Part shown: positions 35,217 to 46,059 of the stretch, in pieces
Layout: each line of letters starts with the position of its first letter
Numbering within the stretch: the first letter of the stretch is position 1
Source: Daucus carota subsp. sativus
Lineage: Eukaryota; Streptophyta; Magnoliopsida; Apiales; Apiaceae
Length of the DNA stretch: 64,000 nt
Direction of reading: 5' to 3'
Assembly (NCBI RefSeq): GCF_001625215.2
Contig: NC_030387.2
Span: 2,570,501-2,634,500 of the forward strand
Notes under the pieces: model-generated
Told to the model about the DNA's origin: nothing
Databases searched by the model: none
The model's input: the letters and a program-made list of their open reading frames with translations, nothing else
Program-made: the position numbers and the translations under genes

Positions 35217-36005
35217 GTATGAGGTGTTTTTAGATGATCGAATCTGTTAAGTATCTGATGCTATGTTGAAAAAGATTTATAAGTCATCTGATCAGTGTGT
35301 TTGACTTTGCTTTGTTCTTGGTCTCTTTAGAGAAAAGGTGTTGTGGATTGGATCTGGGATATATCTATTTGAACATTTGAGTTTACTTCTGCGGCCAATA
35401 TTATATGTTTTTCCTCACGGACATCTATTTATCTAGTACTACAGTATATCATAATGCTGGTCAATAATGGATCAGAATTCAAGTGTGCCTCTGATATGAA
35501 CATTTTAGTCAAGCTGTGTGAAATCATTAGGCCAAGGTGAGTGTGAACTTTTTTTTCTGTGAAGCCAGTTTCTTATTTTTATTATTGAAACTTGCTAGAA
35601 TGCACAATCATCTCAAGTGCTCTGCTCGCTAGACTTGGCAACAAATTATAACATCATCATAGCCAGACTGTTTTAAAAGGCTTGTGCACCAGCTCCGACA
35701 TGGCAATTGAAAGGTCATTTGATTTTTCTAGATTTCTATGTCCTTCATATAAAACATTCATGGCTAATTCATTTATAAAATGTGAGGATTACTAATAATC
35801 TATCATTCTCCTTACAGATAGTGAAGCACATGTGTCACAAGATAAATACAAATGGCAACCAGATATGTATTACAGAAGCGATCTCGTTTATCATGTTATG
35901 GAGTACTGCCTCTAAGATGCAGGGGTCACTGCAGATGATCATATGCTTATAGCTTGACGAAGCAACCAAAAAGGTACAAACACAGACAAAACACACACTG
36001 ATATA
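35217..36005. other. NLR upstream region
   Basis: It is expected to hold the NLR promoter or an upstream intron. I found no coiled-coil exon on the minus strand. The Copia element begins at 36011. Confidence 0.4.
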
Positions 36006-36010
36006 TCCTT

Positions 36011-37210
36011 TGATACTCTCAAGGTTTTGATGATGACACTAACAGCAAGCTAATAACATGAAACTGATATGTGTGAGCATGCTATCAAAGGTTGTTTATG
36101 CGTACTAACAGTATTTCAGGATGTTAGCATGATTATAGCTGTCAGCAAGCTTACAGGAATATTTACAAGCTATCAGCAGGCTTACAGCGTGAACAGAGAA
36201 ACAATCGGATAAAGATCAAAGTCTATTCTCAAGGAGAATTAATAGGAAACGACTTTGTAAGGATTCTAATATTTGTATATATCCTATATAAATATTAGAG
36301 CTCAGTTTTATAAAGAGTTTCATTCAAAAACGTTTTCCTAACAAATAGGAGATTTTATTTCAAATCGATTTTATCTTTAACAAACTCCTACTTTGTTTCA
36401 AACGGGTTTTAGTTTAAATGTCTTACTGAGATGATTTCAAACGTAACTTATCCTTTACTCAGTAATCTTACTTCATTCAAACGTTCATCATTCAATTCAA
36501 ATTTAAACGTGAGGTTGTTACCAAGATCGTTGGGAAATTTGTTGGATTATGACCGTTGGTATGATGTATATAAATTTGTGTGTGCTTTCATTTTCGGTAG
36601 AGAACAAGGAGAACACACCAAGCTTTCTGAAATACAACTCTATACATTGCTAAATCTTTTATTGAGCTCTAGTACTTATATTTGCATATATATCTATATT
36701 GAGAGTTCATAGTTTCGGTTGTATTACACTTATTCATTGTATTGTTCAAGGTGTAATGTTTTGTTGCTGTGTATCCAGCTTGTGAAACAAGGGAACAAGG
36801 GAACTAGTTAGCTAGAAGAGTATACTTGGGAAGTATAGGTCTTGGTAGGCTTTTGGTTCGTGGTTCAGGGGTTTCAGCAGGCTGATAACAGGAACAAGGG
36901 AGAAAGGGAGTTATATTATTGAATCTTGTAATCGTTGATATTATTGATTAATAATATAATCTCTTACCAGTTGGTAGGGGACCAGGACGTAGACCATTAG
37001 GGTTAGGGGTCGAACCTGGCTAAAATTCTTGGTGTTGCTAGCATACTGCTTTACATTATCTGCATTGCATTTATCTTATTAGCAGGCTAACAGTTTACTC
37101 TGAAAATTAACAGCAGGCTGTCTTTGACAGATTAATTATTCGGTAACTTATAAAAATCGGGTATATTAGCCATAACACCTATTCACCCCCCCTCTAGGTG
37201 TGTAATTTCA
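36011..37210 (+). repeat. Copia 5' LTR
   Basis: 1,200 bp from TGATACTC to GTAATTTCA with TG...CA ends. TATA-like ctatataaat at 36284-36293 and gtatataaat near 36567 are promoter candidates. Six CAGCARGCT-like motifs lie inside. A 93-residue open frame within it is not a gene. Confidence 0.95.
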
Positions 37211-37212
37211 AT

Positions 37213-37224
37213 TGGTATCAGAGC
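37213..37224 (+). promoter_or_regulatory. Primer binding site (initiator tRNA-Met)
   Basis: TGGTATCAGAGC begins two bases after the LTR. It is complementary to the 3' end of plant initiator tRNA-Met, the usual Copia primer. Confidence 0.95.
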
Positions 37225-37269
37225 TGTGTTTGTACTAATACTTCTGTAACAGGAATAGTATCGATCGAT

Positions 37270-39240
37270 ATGGCTGATAACTTTCAGGGAAAGTCCGATT
37301 TTAGAGCTCCTCTCCTCACGGGTTCTGACAACTACAATTGGTGGAAAGGCCAAATGGAGGCTCATCTATCCAGAGATCCCCTAATGCAAAGAGTTGTGCA
37401 AAGAGGTCCTTATGAATATCTGGATGGCAATGGCAAAGTCAAGGACGTTGATGTTCTCACAACGGATGAGCTATCAAAGGTTGCTGCCAATGGAAAAGCA
37501 AGGAGTACATTGATCAATGGGCTGAATCAAGCTGAATATGACAAGGTCTCTTCTCTCAAAACAGCAAAGGAAATTTGGGATGCATTGGAGACATATCATG
37601 AAGGCTCAAAAGGTCTAAAGAAGGTCAAGCTCGGAAAGCTCATGAAAGAATTTGGAAGCTTCGCTATCAAGAAGGGAGAATCCATTCGTGAAAGTCAAGC
37701 TAGATTCCAAGTTACTCTTAACAGCCTTGAAAGACTTGGCAAAAAGATTCCTCAATCGGAAATCAACATGAATATTCTAAATGCAGTTCCATTTGAATAT
37801 GGTGCCAAGGTCACAGCATTGGAGTCAGCTCTCAATATTGATACTATGGATCACCTGGCTATATTTGCTGAGTTGGAACAATTTGAAGCTAAGATTGAAG
37901 CTAACAGCTCAGAAAGCAGCAAGCTGCCAACAGAGAAAATGAAGAATCTTGCACTTCATTCTACTGCCAGCAGGCTGGAATCAGATGAGGAAACAGAATC
38001 AGATGAGGATCTAGCTCTTATGTCCAGAAAAATCAAGAGAATGATTGAAAAGAAGAATAAGATGAAAAGAGAAAAGGGCAAAGCTTTTGGTGCAAAGAAA
38101 GATCCAAAAGATGATGCATGTTTCGAATGTGGCAAGAAAGGACATTTCAAAAGGGATTGCTACAAGCTGAAAAACAAGTCTAAGCCGTCTAAACAGCAAG
38201 CTGATTACAAGAACAAGAAGAAATCAAAGGCACTTCTCACATGGAGTGATGATGAAGACGAATCAGCTTCTGATGTTTCAAGTGATGAGATGGTTAACTT
38301 GGCTCTTGTTGGTCTCGATGGCTCAATAGAGACAACCGATTCAGATTCAGAGACTAATAGTGAGGTACATTCTATTAATTCTGAATTACATTCTATTGAT
38401 ACAACATCTTGTGAACTAACCATGCAGGATAAGAGTTGTTTATCAATTATGGAACTCATTGATCTAAAGAATGAGAACTATGAGCTCGAGAAAGAAAATG
38501 TTCATTTGAAGAAAGTCATAGGTGATTTCTTGAATGAAAAGAGTGCCAAGGCAAGCAGTGGAATCATTGCTACTCTCAAGGAACAAATCTCACAACTTGA
38601 AGGGAACAACATGCAAATCCAAAGAAGGAATGATACACTCATGAAGGAACTCAGCTCGCTGAGAGCAGATCTTAAATCTAAGGATGCTAGCTTGGAGGCA
38701 TTCGAGTTAAGCAAAGCTCAAAGCTTAGCCGAAATCTCTATTCAAGCTGAAAAGATCAGATCATTGGAGCAAGAAGTCAAAGATCTTCAGAAAGCCATGG
38801 GAAAGTTTGTTCAAGGAGAAGAAAGTCTCAAATCTATAATGAAACAAGCTAAAGGTTCTCATGACAAAGGAGGCATTGGTGCAGCCTCTACATCCACATC
38901 ATCAATGAGATATGAAGGGAAAAATGGCATTCCATACAATTATGCCATGCCTTGGGTGACTTGTCACAAGTGTGGAAAGAAGGGCCATCTTGCTAATAAC
39001 TGTCCAATGAAGAATACTCAATCAGCAAGCTGGAGAAGGAAGTCAGCTCACAGACAGTATGCTGACAACACAAACAGACAGAAGACAGCTCCTAGACAGT
39101 ATGCTGACAAGACTGGCAGAACATGGAAGAAGAATTCTAAAGTGGTCCAAATGTGGATCAAGAAATCTGATCTAAATGTTCTATATGTTTTATCATCTAA
39201 CACTGCTGGACCCAACAAAATTTGGGTACCAAAACGTTGA
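37270..39240 (+). CDS. gag: Copia gag
   Basis: A 656-residue capsid/nucleocapsid protein. The start chosen is ATG at 37270 (MADNFQGKSDF), because the reading frame before it runs through the LTR and primer site. The Copia gag core (NYNWWKGQMEAHL, LKTAKEIWDALETYHEG) is followed by an acidic linker, a first zinc knuckle CFECGKKGHFKRDC (about 284-297), a long coiled coil (about 390-520) and a second knuckle CHKCGKKGHLANNC (about 564-577). Two knuckles and the coiled coil make it longer than most Copia gags, as expected for Sireviruses. It ends in TGA at 39238-39240, just before pol in another frame. Confidence 0.92.
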   Translation: MADNFQGKSDFRAPLLTGSDNYNWWKGQMEAHLSRDPLMQRVVQRGPYEYLDGNGKVKDVDVLTTDELSKVAANGKARSTLINGLNQAEYDKVSSLKTAKEIWDALETYHEGSKGLKKVKLGKLMKEFGSFAIKKGESIRESQARFQVTLNSLERLGKKIPQSEINMNILNAVPFEYGAKVTALESALNIDTMDHLAIFAELEQFEAKIEANSSESSKLPTEKMKNLALHSTASRLESDEETESDEDLALMSRKIKRMIEKKNKMKREKGKAFGAKKDPKDDACFECGKKGHFKRDCYKLKNKSKPSKQQADYKNKKKSKALLTWSDDEDESASDVSSDEMVNLALVGLDGSIETTDSDSETNSEVHSINSELHSIDTTSCELTMQDKSCLSIMELIDLKNENYELEKENVHLKKVIGDFLNEKSAKASSGIIATLKEQISQLEGNNMQIQRRNDTLMKELSSLRADLKSKDASLEAFELSKAQSLAEISIQAEKIRSLEQEVKDLQKAMGKFVQGEESLKSIMKQAKGSHDKGGIGAASTSTSSMRYEGKNGIPYNYAMPWVTCHKCGKKGHLANNCPMKNTQSASWRRKSAHRQYADNTNRQKTAPRQYADKTGRTWKKNSKVVQMWIKKSDLNVLYVLSSNTAGPNKIWVPKR

Positions 39241-39262
39241 GTTGGTTGTGTTTGTTTTGTAG

Positions 39263-42200
39263 GTTTGTCTCGTGTCTAAAGTAAAGCCAAATCAATGGAT
39301 ATTGGATAGTGGATGCACTAGGCACATGAGTGGAGACAAATCCCAGTTTCTAAGCTTGAAGATGAAGAAGGGTGGACGTGTCACAATTGGTGATAGCAAA
39401 ACTCTTCCTATTCTTGGCAAAGGAACTATAGGTAATAGTATCATTTCTATCAACAAGGTACAATATGTTAAAGGTCTTACTTATAACTTGCTTAGTATAA
39501 GTCAGTTATTTGATGATGGTCATATTGTTAACTTTGGTAAGGATGAATGTACTATACTTGTTGGTGCTAACAAAACTCCTCTAGTTGCAAAACGAGAAGG
39601 AAATATATATGTCTTGAACTTTGAAGAACAGGAGGCAGGTGTTTGTTTAGCAGCTATGGATAATAATCCAGAAATTTGGCATAGAAGGCTTGGACATGCT
39701 CATATGGATCATCTCAGCAAGCTGTCAGCAAAGAAGCTTGTTCGAGGACTACCAAAGCTTAAGTATGTCAAGATGGAGACATGTTCTGCTTGTCAATTGG
39801 GAAAGCAAACAAGGACTCCACATAAGGCAAAGAAAATGGTATCTACTTCTAAACCTTTAGAGTTTCTTCACTTGGATCTTTTTGGTCCCGAAGCTTATAA
39901 GAGTATTGGAGGTAAACAATATGCCTTTGTTATTGTTGATGATTATTCTAGATTCACTTGGGTATTATTCTTGCGTACTAAAGATTGTGCTTTTAGTGAA
40001 TTTGAGAAACTAATCAAGTTGCTTGAGAACAAGCTAGATACAAGACTTGTAGGTATTCGAAGTGATCATGGTGGGGAATTCCAAAAAGACTTCATTACTT
40101 ATTGTGAAGAAAGAGGAATCTCACATGAGTTCTCAGCACCTCGTACACCTCAGCAAAATGGAGTTGTAGAGCGTAAGAACAGGTCCTTACAAGAAACAGC
40201 TAGGACATTGCTGCAGGAGAGCAAGCTGCCAAGAAGCTTTTGGGCAGAAGCTGTCAACACAGCATGCTATGTTCTTAACAGAGTGCTTATCAGGCCAATT
40301 CTCAACAAGACTCCTTATGATTTGCTAAGGAAAAAGAAGCCTAACATTAGCTACTTCAAAGTCTTTGGATCTAAGTGCTTCGTACTCAAAACCATTGATA
40401 GGGATGGTAAATTCGACTCTAAATCTTATGAAGCTATATTCTTAGGTTATTCTTTAACAAGTCGTGCTTATAGAGTGTATAATCTTGCTAAACATACTGT
40501 TGAAGAGTCTATTGATGTTTCATTTCAAGAGTCTACTGATGATCTTGCAAGGGATGAGGAAGAATGTGCAGGTACAGGTACTAGCAGCAAGCTGACAGTG
40601 AAAGAAACTGGAATTCAGCAAGCTGACAAGTCAACTGCCACAACTTCAGAAGGCAATAAAGCTACTGAATCCACTCCATCTCTTGAGGAAACCTTGGATA
40701 AGATGTCAAAGCTTACATTGGATGAATCCAGAGGTCAAACTTCATCAGCAAGCCAAAATGTTGTTGATCAAACTCCTCCAAGACAGACTACAAGGAATGA
40801 AGAGGTCATAGCTCAACATAACCTACCAAAATCAACTAGAACAGTGAAGAATCATCCTCCTCAGTTGATCATTGGAGATAAATCAGCTGGAATCAAGACA
40901 AGGAAAGCTCAAGCCAACATTTGTGCTTATGCTGCCTTCATAGCTCAAGAGGAACCAAAGAATGTTCAAGAAGCTTTACAAGATGAGAATTGGATCATGG
41001 CAATGCAAGAAGAACTCAACCAATTTGAAAGATGTGATGTTTGGGAACTTGTAGATCCACCAGAGGATGCTTCAATTGTTGGAACCAAATGGGTGTTCAA
41101 GAATAAAGTTGATGAATTTGGTACTATCACTCGGAACAAAGCTAGACTTGTTGCACAAGGATACAATCAACAAGAAGGAATTGATTTTGATCAAACATAT
41201 GCTCCGGTTGCAAGATTGGAATCTATAAGGATGCTGTTATCATTTGCATGCTACAAGAAGTTCAAGCTACATCAAATGGACGTCAAAAGTGCATTCTTAA
41301 ATGGATATCTAAAGGAAGAAGTCTATGTCAAGCAACCACCAGGATTCGAGGATGAAAAATATCCCAACCGTGTCTACAAGCTCAAGAAGGCACTATATGG
41401 ATTAAGGCAAGCACCTCGATCATGGTATGAAAGGTTAAGTGAATTTTTGATCAAAAATGGTTTCATTAGAGGTAAAATTGATCCTACTTTGTTTACCATT
41501 ATTAAAGGTCAAGATATATTAGTTGTTCAAATATATGTAGATGATATTATATTTGGATCTACTAATGATTCTTTGTGTAAGTGGTTTTCAAAGTGCATGC
41601 ATAGTGAGTTTGACATGAGCATGATGGGAGAGCTCAATTATTTCTTGGGACTCCAAATTAAGCAAACTCCAGAAGGAATCTATGTGCATCAATCCAAGTA
41701 TATCAAGAATCTACTCAAAAGATTTGGATATGAGAATATCAAGGCAAAATCAACACCGATGAGCGTTGTCAGCAAGCTGACAGCAGATGAAAATGGTAAA
41801 GATGTTGATATTCGAATGTATAGAGGTATGATTGGTAGTTTACTTTATCTTACAGCCTCTAGACCTGATATTATGTATAGTGTTTGTGTTTGTGCTAGAT
41901 TTCAAGCAAAACCAAAGGATTCTCACTTACAAGCTGTTAAAAGAATTTTTAAATATTTAAGTGGAACCATTACTTTGGGCTTATTCTATCCTATCACAAA
42001 TGCTTTTGATCTTGTTGGGTATAGTGATGCAGATTATGCAGGTAGTCAAACTGATAGAAAAAGTACAAGTGGTGTTTGTGCATTTTTGGGTCAAAGCTTA
42101 GTTTCTTGGTTAAGCAAGAAGCAAACTTCAGTTGCTCTATCTACGGCTGAGGGGGAGTATTTAGCAGCTGGTAGCTGTTGCTCTCAAATGCTATGGATGA

Positions 42201-42490
42201 GACAACAATTGAAGGACTTTGGAATCAAATGCAAGCAAACTCCTATCTTTTGTGACAACACAAGTACAATCAACATTTCAGAAAATCCAGTCAATCATTC
42301 AAGGACAAAACATATTGATGTTAGACATCATTTTCTGAGAGACAATGTTGCAAAGGGTGCTGTCAAGCTTATTTTTGTGGCTACAGCAGATCAGCTAGCT
42401 GACATCTTCACAAAACCTCTTCCTGAAGAACGTTATGTCGTGCTGAGAAGGGAATTGGGTATGTGTGATGTGCAGTCAGCAGGCTCTTAA
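39263..42490 (+). CDS. pol: Copia pol: protease, integrase, reverse transcriptase, RNase H
   Basis: The frame opens after TAG at 39260-39262 and has no ATG near its start, so it must be expressed with gag. Counted from the GTG at 39272: protease DSG (12-14); integrase zinc finger HRRLGH...CSAC (about 137-178); integrase core with HLDLFGP, DHGGEF and [15 protein letters not shown]; reverse transcriptase from [10 protein letters not shown] with the active site YVDDI (about 754); RNase H from [18 protein letters not shown] (about 915) through STAEGEYLA to KHIDVRHHF. Every catalytic motif is present with no internal stop. The sequence is of the SIRE type. It ends TAA at 42490. Confidence 0.94.
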   Translation, partial: VCLVSKVKPNQWILDSGCTRHMSGDKSQFLSLKMKKGGRVTIGDSKTLPILGKGTIGNSIISINKVQYVKGLTYNLLSISQLFDDGHIVNFGKDECTILVGANKTPLVAKREGNIYVLNFEEQEAGVCLAAMDNNPEIWHRRLGHAHMDHLSKLSAKKLVRGLPKLKYVKMETCSACQLGKQTRTPHKAKKMVSTSKPLEFLHLDLFGPEAYKSIGGKQYAFVIVDDYSRFTWVLFLRTKDCAFSEFEKLIKLLENKLDTRLVGIRSDHGGEFQKDFITYCEERGISHEFSAPRTPQQNGVVERKNRSLQETARTLLQESKLPRSFWAEAVNTACYVLNRVLIRPILNKTPYDLLRKKKPNISYFKVFGSKCFVLKTIDRDGKFDSKSYEAIFLGYSLTSRAYRVYNLAKHTVEESIDVSFQESTDDLARDEEECAGTGTSSKLTVKETGIQQADKSTATTSEGNKATESTPSLEETLDKMSKLTLDESRGQTSSASQNVVDQTPPRQTTRNEEVIAQHNLPKSTRTVKNHPPQLIIGDKSAGIKTRKAQANICAYAAFIAQEEPKNVQEALQDENWIMAMQEELNQFERCDVWELVDPPEDASIVGTKWVFKNKVDEFGTITRNKARLVAQGYNQQEGIDFDQTYAPVARLESIRMLLSFACYKKFKLHQMDVKSAFLNGYLKEEVYVKQPPGFEDEKYPNRVYKLKKALYGLRQAPRSWYERLSEFLIKNGFIRGKIDPTLFTIIKGQDILVVQIYVDDIIFGSTNDSLCKWFSKCMHSEFDMSMMGELNYFLGLQIKQTPEGIYVHQSKYIKNLLKRFGYENIKAKSTPMSVVSKLTADENGKDVDIRMYRGMIGSLLYLTASRPDIMYSVCVCARFQAKPKDSHLQAVKRIFKYLSGTITLGLFYPITNAFDLVGYSDADYAGSQTDRKSTSGVCAFLGQSLVSWLSKKQTSVALSTAEGEYLAAGSCCSQMLWMRQQLKDFGIKCKQTPIFCDNTSTINISENPVNHSRTKHIDVRHHFLRDNVAKGAVKLIFVATADQLADIFTKPLPEERYVVLRRELGMCDVQSAGS

Positions 42491-42984
42491 ACATGGTCCG
42501 GGTACTATCAGCTTACTCCTAGCATTTTATATAATTTTTATTTATTTTGCATGCCGGTCAGTTTAAGTGTTTAATTGATATATGTGTACATAAATGATAT
42601 TACCGTTATGTGCTTAGACTGTTGAAATTTTATGTTGAATTTTGATATGTGATTATGTGCTTATCTGTGTAATTTATGATAAGGTTTAAAATTCAAATTT
42701 CAGTTTCTAGGGATATATATATGTGATACGTGATAAGAGCGTTTAACAATTTTGTGTTATACGATATCTAGTCGATAAACATGAATTATTTTAGGAATTT
42801 TAGTTCGTTTAATTTTATTCCTAAAACTACTCCCCTGATAATTGTTAAAAGAGTGTTAAAATATATCCTTTCTCCACGTCTCTTCAACTACATATACAAC
42901 CCTCCCCGAGACGCTAGGGTTTTATCACCACTTCTCCGAAAACTCTTCGTACTCACCATAGCCTCAATCGGTCTCCGTGTCGCA

Positions 42985-44409
42985 ATGAGGAAGAAGACGA
43001 GAGCTAATCTCAAAGCCCACACCCCACAGCCCTCTTCGATTTCCCAAAAGAGAAAGCTAATTGATGAGGATGAGGATGAGTTGGTCACTGTGGAAAGCGG
43101 CGATGAGTTGTCTGGTGTCAATCGCGGTGATACTGGAGTTGAATCGGGTCAGAAGAAGGTCAAATCGGAAGTTCTTGCTGTTCGTGGACTCGCTGGTCGG
43201 AAAGTCATCTTGGGTAAGCCTATTTCCGGCAAAACTCTCTTTACCTGTGGTATTGTTAAGTTGTTTGAGGATCTAGGGTTTCAATCTTTCTTAGTTGATT
43301 TGCCTAAAACTTGCTATCCTGACTTAGTGCGTGAGTTTTATGCAAACCTTCAACTGGTTGGGTCGGATCAGTTTGTGTCTTTTGTCTCGGATGTGAAGAT
43401 TTGTTTGTCTTCAATGTTTTTGGGTGCGATTTTAAAAATTCCACCATCTACTGTGTCTATCCACACTAAGAGAGGTCCTAAAGATGTCGAGGGTTTTTCT
43501 CACACTGATCAGTTGAAATTGATAACTGGGTCTGAGAATGTTTCTGATACTATGTTTCCTTCCACTACACAACTACTTCCACTTGCTCAAGCACTTTTTA
43601 AGTTATCTATTGAGAATGTCAGTCCAAGACTTGGTACTAGGTCCAATTTATCTTCACAAGATATTGTTGTGGTTTCGATGATAATGGCTGGTAGAAAATT
43701 TGATTTGGCTGAATTGATTTTAAAGAATATGCTGGAGTCAGTTGAGGGTAAGTCATCTGGTGGACTGCCATATGGGTTTTTGTTGACACGTGTTTTTGAG
43801 TGGTTTGGGGTGTCCTTTGTTGGTGAGGACTCTGTGTCTGCTAAAGAATTTCTTGATATGAAATTCTTAACTCAATCAAACTTGAAGTTGGATAAGGATG
43901 GTCAGTTGGTTGTCGTTGAGGTGTCTCCACCTACACCTCCTGCTCAATCTGTGAACGTTGTTGACTTGGGAATCTCTGCACAAGAGATTCATGCTTATAT
44001 GGATGAACTTCGGGCAAATCACAAGGATGTGATGGATGGGCAGAAGCAGCTATCTGAGCAGATGGCTGAGTTGGTTTCTCAGGTTGGTTTTTGGAAGGAT
44101 ATGATGTTTGGGGCTAGGACTTCAACTGCGTCTGAAAAATGCAGTTCTGGGAGTTTTGCCTATGAACTTTGCAAGCGGATGTATGGCTCTGGAGGATCAT
44201 CAGATGTGAAGGCTACCTTTACTTCCGAAGATGATGCTACAGACAGTCCAAGGCCAAGGACAGCTTTGGATGCACTGAAGGAAGCTGCTGGAACTGATTC
44301 TAAGTATGCTGCTGCAGGGGAAGCATTGCTAGCTCAGAATGTGATTGCTGCTGAACTTGCCAAGAAGTATGGACTGGAGAAAGATGATCAGGACAAGCCT
44401 GGAACTTGA
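42985..44409 (+). CDS. Copia third ORF, plant-specific protein of unknown function
   Basis: 474 residues from ATG 42985. An in-frame ATG at 42781 exists, but the stretch between the two looks like a leader (ctagggtttt, pyrimidine-rich). The protein has a basic/acidic N-terminus (MRKKTRANLK, DEDEDE), a globular middle (LPKTCYPDLVREFYANLQ, LSSMFLGAILKIPPS, KFDLAELILKNML) and a helical C-terminal part (ELRANHKDVMDGQKQLSEQMAEL). The FYANL...IP pattern recalls the uncharacterised 'putative plant transposon protein' domain often found in retroelements; this is from memory and only moderately sure. I see no signal peptide, fusion-type or transmembrane segment, so an envelope role is not supported. 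It occupies the place where Sireviruses may carry an extra ORF. Confidence 0.7.
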   Translation: MRKKTRANLKAHTPQPSSISQKRKLIDEDEDELVTVESGDELSGVNRGDTGVESGQKKVKSEVLAVRGLAGRKVILGKPISGKTLFTCGIVKLFEDLGFQSFLVDLPKTCYPDLVREFYANLQLVGSDQFVSFVSDVKICLSSMFLGAILKIPPSTVSIHTKRGPKDVEGFSHTDQLKLITGSENVSDTMFPSTTQLLPLAQALFKLSIENVSPRLGTRSNLSSQDIVVVSMIMAGRKFDLAELILKNMLESVEGKSSGGLPYGFLLTRVFEWFGVSFVGEDSVSAKEFLDMKFLTQSNLKLDKDGQLVVVEVSPPTPPAQSVNVVDLGISAQEIHAYMDELRANHKDVMDGQKQLSEQMAELVSQVGFWKDMMFGARTSTASEKCSSGSFAYELCKRMYGSGGSSDVKATFTSEDDATDSPRPRTALDALKEAAGTDSKYAAAGEALLAQNVIAAELAKKYGLEKDDQDKPGT

Positions 44410-44840
44410 TTTTCTCACCTTTTTAATGATTAAGGGGGAGGAAATTAGGAAATTAATAATACTTTACTTAAGTGTGTTTAATCTGCTTAAGTACATTGGC
44501 CCTAAGTTTTAATTTGCTTTAAAGACTAAGTTGTTCTGTGCTGGTTGGATTTGATTTGGTGATCTCAGGTGGTTTATCCTGAGTTAATTTGGTTTAAGTT
44601 GTTTGGATAATATTTTGGATACCAGGTGGTTTATCCTGGTTAGGATTATTTTTAATTATCTATGCAAGTTGCTTTGATTAATTGTTTCTGTGTTAGTTAA
44701 ATATCTGTAATATTGCATGCATATCTGTGAATTAGATATTTGTTAGATTATATTCTCTGTGATAATTGTGAAAGTTTAGTGATATTAGATTGCTATATTT
44801 AGGGGGAGTTTATTACTTTTCCTAATATAGTGTAATCATC

Positions 44841-44853
44841 AAAAAGGGGGAGA
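44841..44853 (+). promoter_or_regulatory. Polypurine tract of the Copia element
   Basis: aaaaagggggaga ends just before the 3' LTR and primes plus-strand synthesis. Two further GGGGGAG blocks (about 44434 and 44803) lie upstream. Confidence 0.9.
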
Positions 44854-44854
44854 T

Positions 44855-46054
44855 TGATACTCTCAAGGTTTTGATGATGACACTAACAGCAAGCTAATAA
44901 CATGAAACTGATATGTGTGAGCATGCTATCAAAGGTTGTTTATGCGTACTAACAGTATTTCAGGATGTTAGCATGATTATAGCTGTCAGCAAGCTTACAG
45001 GAATATTTACAAGCTATCAGCAGGCTTACAGCGTGAACAGAGAAACAATCGGATAAAGATCAAAGTCTATTCTCAAGGAGAATTAATAGGAAACGACTTT
45101 GTAAGGATTCTAATATTTGTATATATCCTATATAAATATTAGAGCTCAGTTTTATAAAGAGTTTCATTCAAAAACGTTTTCCTAACAAATAGGAGATTTT
45201 ATTTCAAATCGATTTTATCTTTAACAAACTCCTACTTTGTTTCAAACGGGTTTTAGTTTAAATGTCTTACTGAGATGATTTCAAACGTAACTTATCCTTT
45301 ACTCAGTAATCTTACTTCATTCAAACGTTCATCATTCAATTCAAATTTAAACGTGAGGTTGTTACCAAGATCGTTGGGAAATTTGTTGGATTATGACCGT
45401 TGGTATGATGTATATAAATTTGTGTGTGCTTTCATTTTCGGTAGAGAACAAGGAGAACACACCAAGCTTTCTGAAATACAACTCTATACATTGCTAAATC
45501 TTTTATTGAGCTCTAGTACTTATATTTGCATATATATCTATATTGAGAGTTCATAGTTTCGGTTGTATTACACTTATTCATTGTATTGTTCAAGGTGTAA
45601 TGTTTTGTTGCTGTGTATCCAGCTTGTGAAACAAGGGAACAAGGGAACTAGTTAGCTAGAAGAGTATACTTGGGAAGTATAGGTCTTGGTAGGCTTTTGG
45701 TTCGTGGTTCAGGGGTTTCAGCAGGCTGATAACAGGAACAAGGGAGAAAGGGAGTTATATTATTGAATCTTGTAATCGTTGATATTATTGATTAATAATA
45801 TAATCTCTTACCAGTTGGTAGGGGACCAGGACGTAGACCATTAGGGTTAGGGGTCGAACCTGGCTAAAATTCTTGGTGTTGCTAGCATACTGCTTTACAT
45901 TATCTGCATTGCATTTATCTTATTAGCAGGCTAACAGTTTACTCTGAAAATTAACAGCAGGCTGTCTTTGACAGATTAATTATTCGGTAACTTATAAAAA
46001 TCGGGTATATTAGCCATAACACCTATTCACCCCCCCTCTAGGTGTGTAATTTCA
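44855..46054 (+). repeat. Copia 3' LTR
   Basis: Equal in length to the 5' LTR, offset 8,844 bp. No mismatch was noticed on line-by-line reading. It is followed by the duplicated TCCTT. Confidence 0.95.
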
Positions 46055-46059
46055 TCCTT

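Larger units (their letters stand above)
36011..46054 (+). mobile_element. Full-length Copia retrotransposon, Sirevirus (SIRE/Maximus) type
   Basis: A 10,044-bp element with two 1,200-bp LTRs, a 5-bp target duplication TCCTT (36006-36010 and 46055-46059), a methionine-tRNA primer site, gag, pol and a third ORF. Several GGGGGAG polypurine blocks precede the 3' LTR (44434, 44803, 44845), a Sirevirus trait. The pol order protease-integrase-RT-RNase H defines Copia. Copying the two LTRs against each other I see no difference, so insertion was recent. Only the gag-pol junction looks unusual. Confidence 0.95.

Noticed and set aside
36431-36712. 93-residue open frame repeated identically at 45275-45556
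   Set aside because: It lies inside the two Copia LTRs; the identity follows from LTR duplication and the protein has no domain.
42781-42984. Upstream ATG of the Copia third ORF
   Set aside because: The 68 residues it would add look like translated leader (pyrimidine-rich, ctagggtttt); the ATG at 42985 begins a normal-looking protein.
42781-44409. Envelope-like gene in the Copia element
   Set aside because: No signal peptide, transmembrane helix or cleavage-type motif is visible; the protein looks cytosolic or nuclear.
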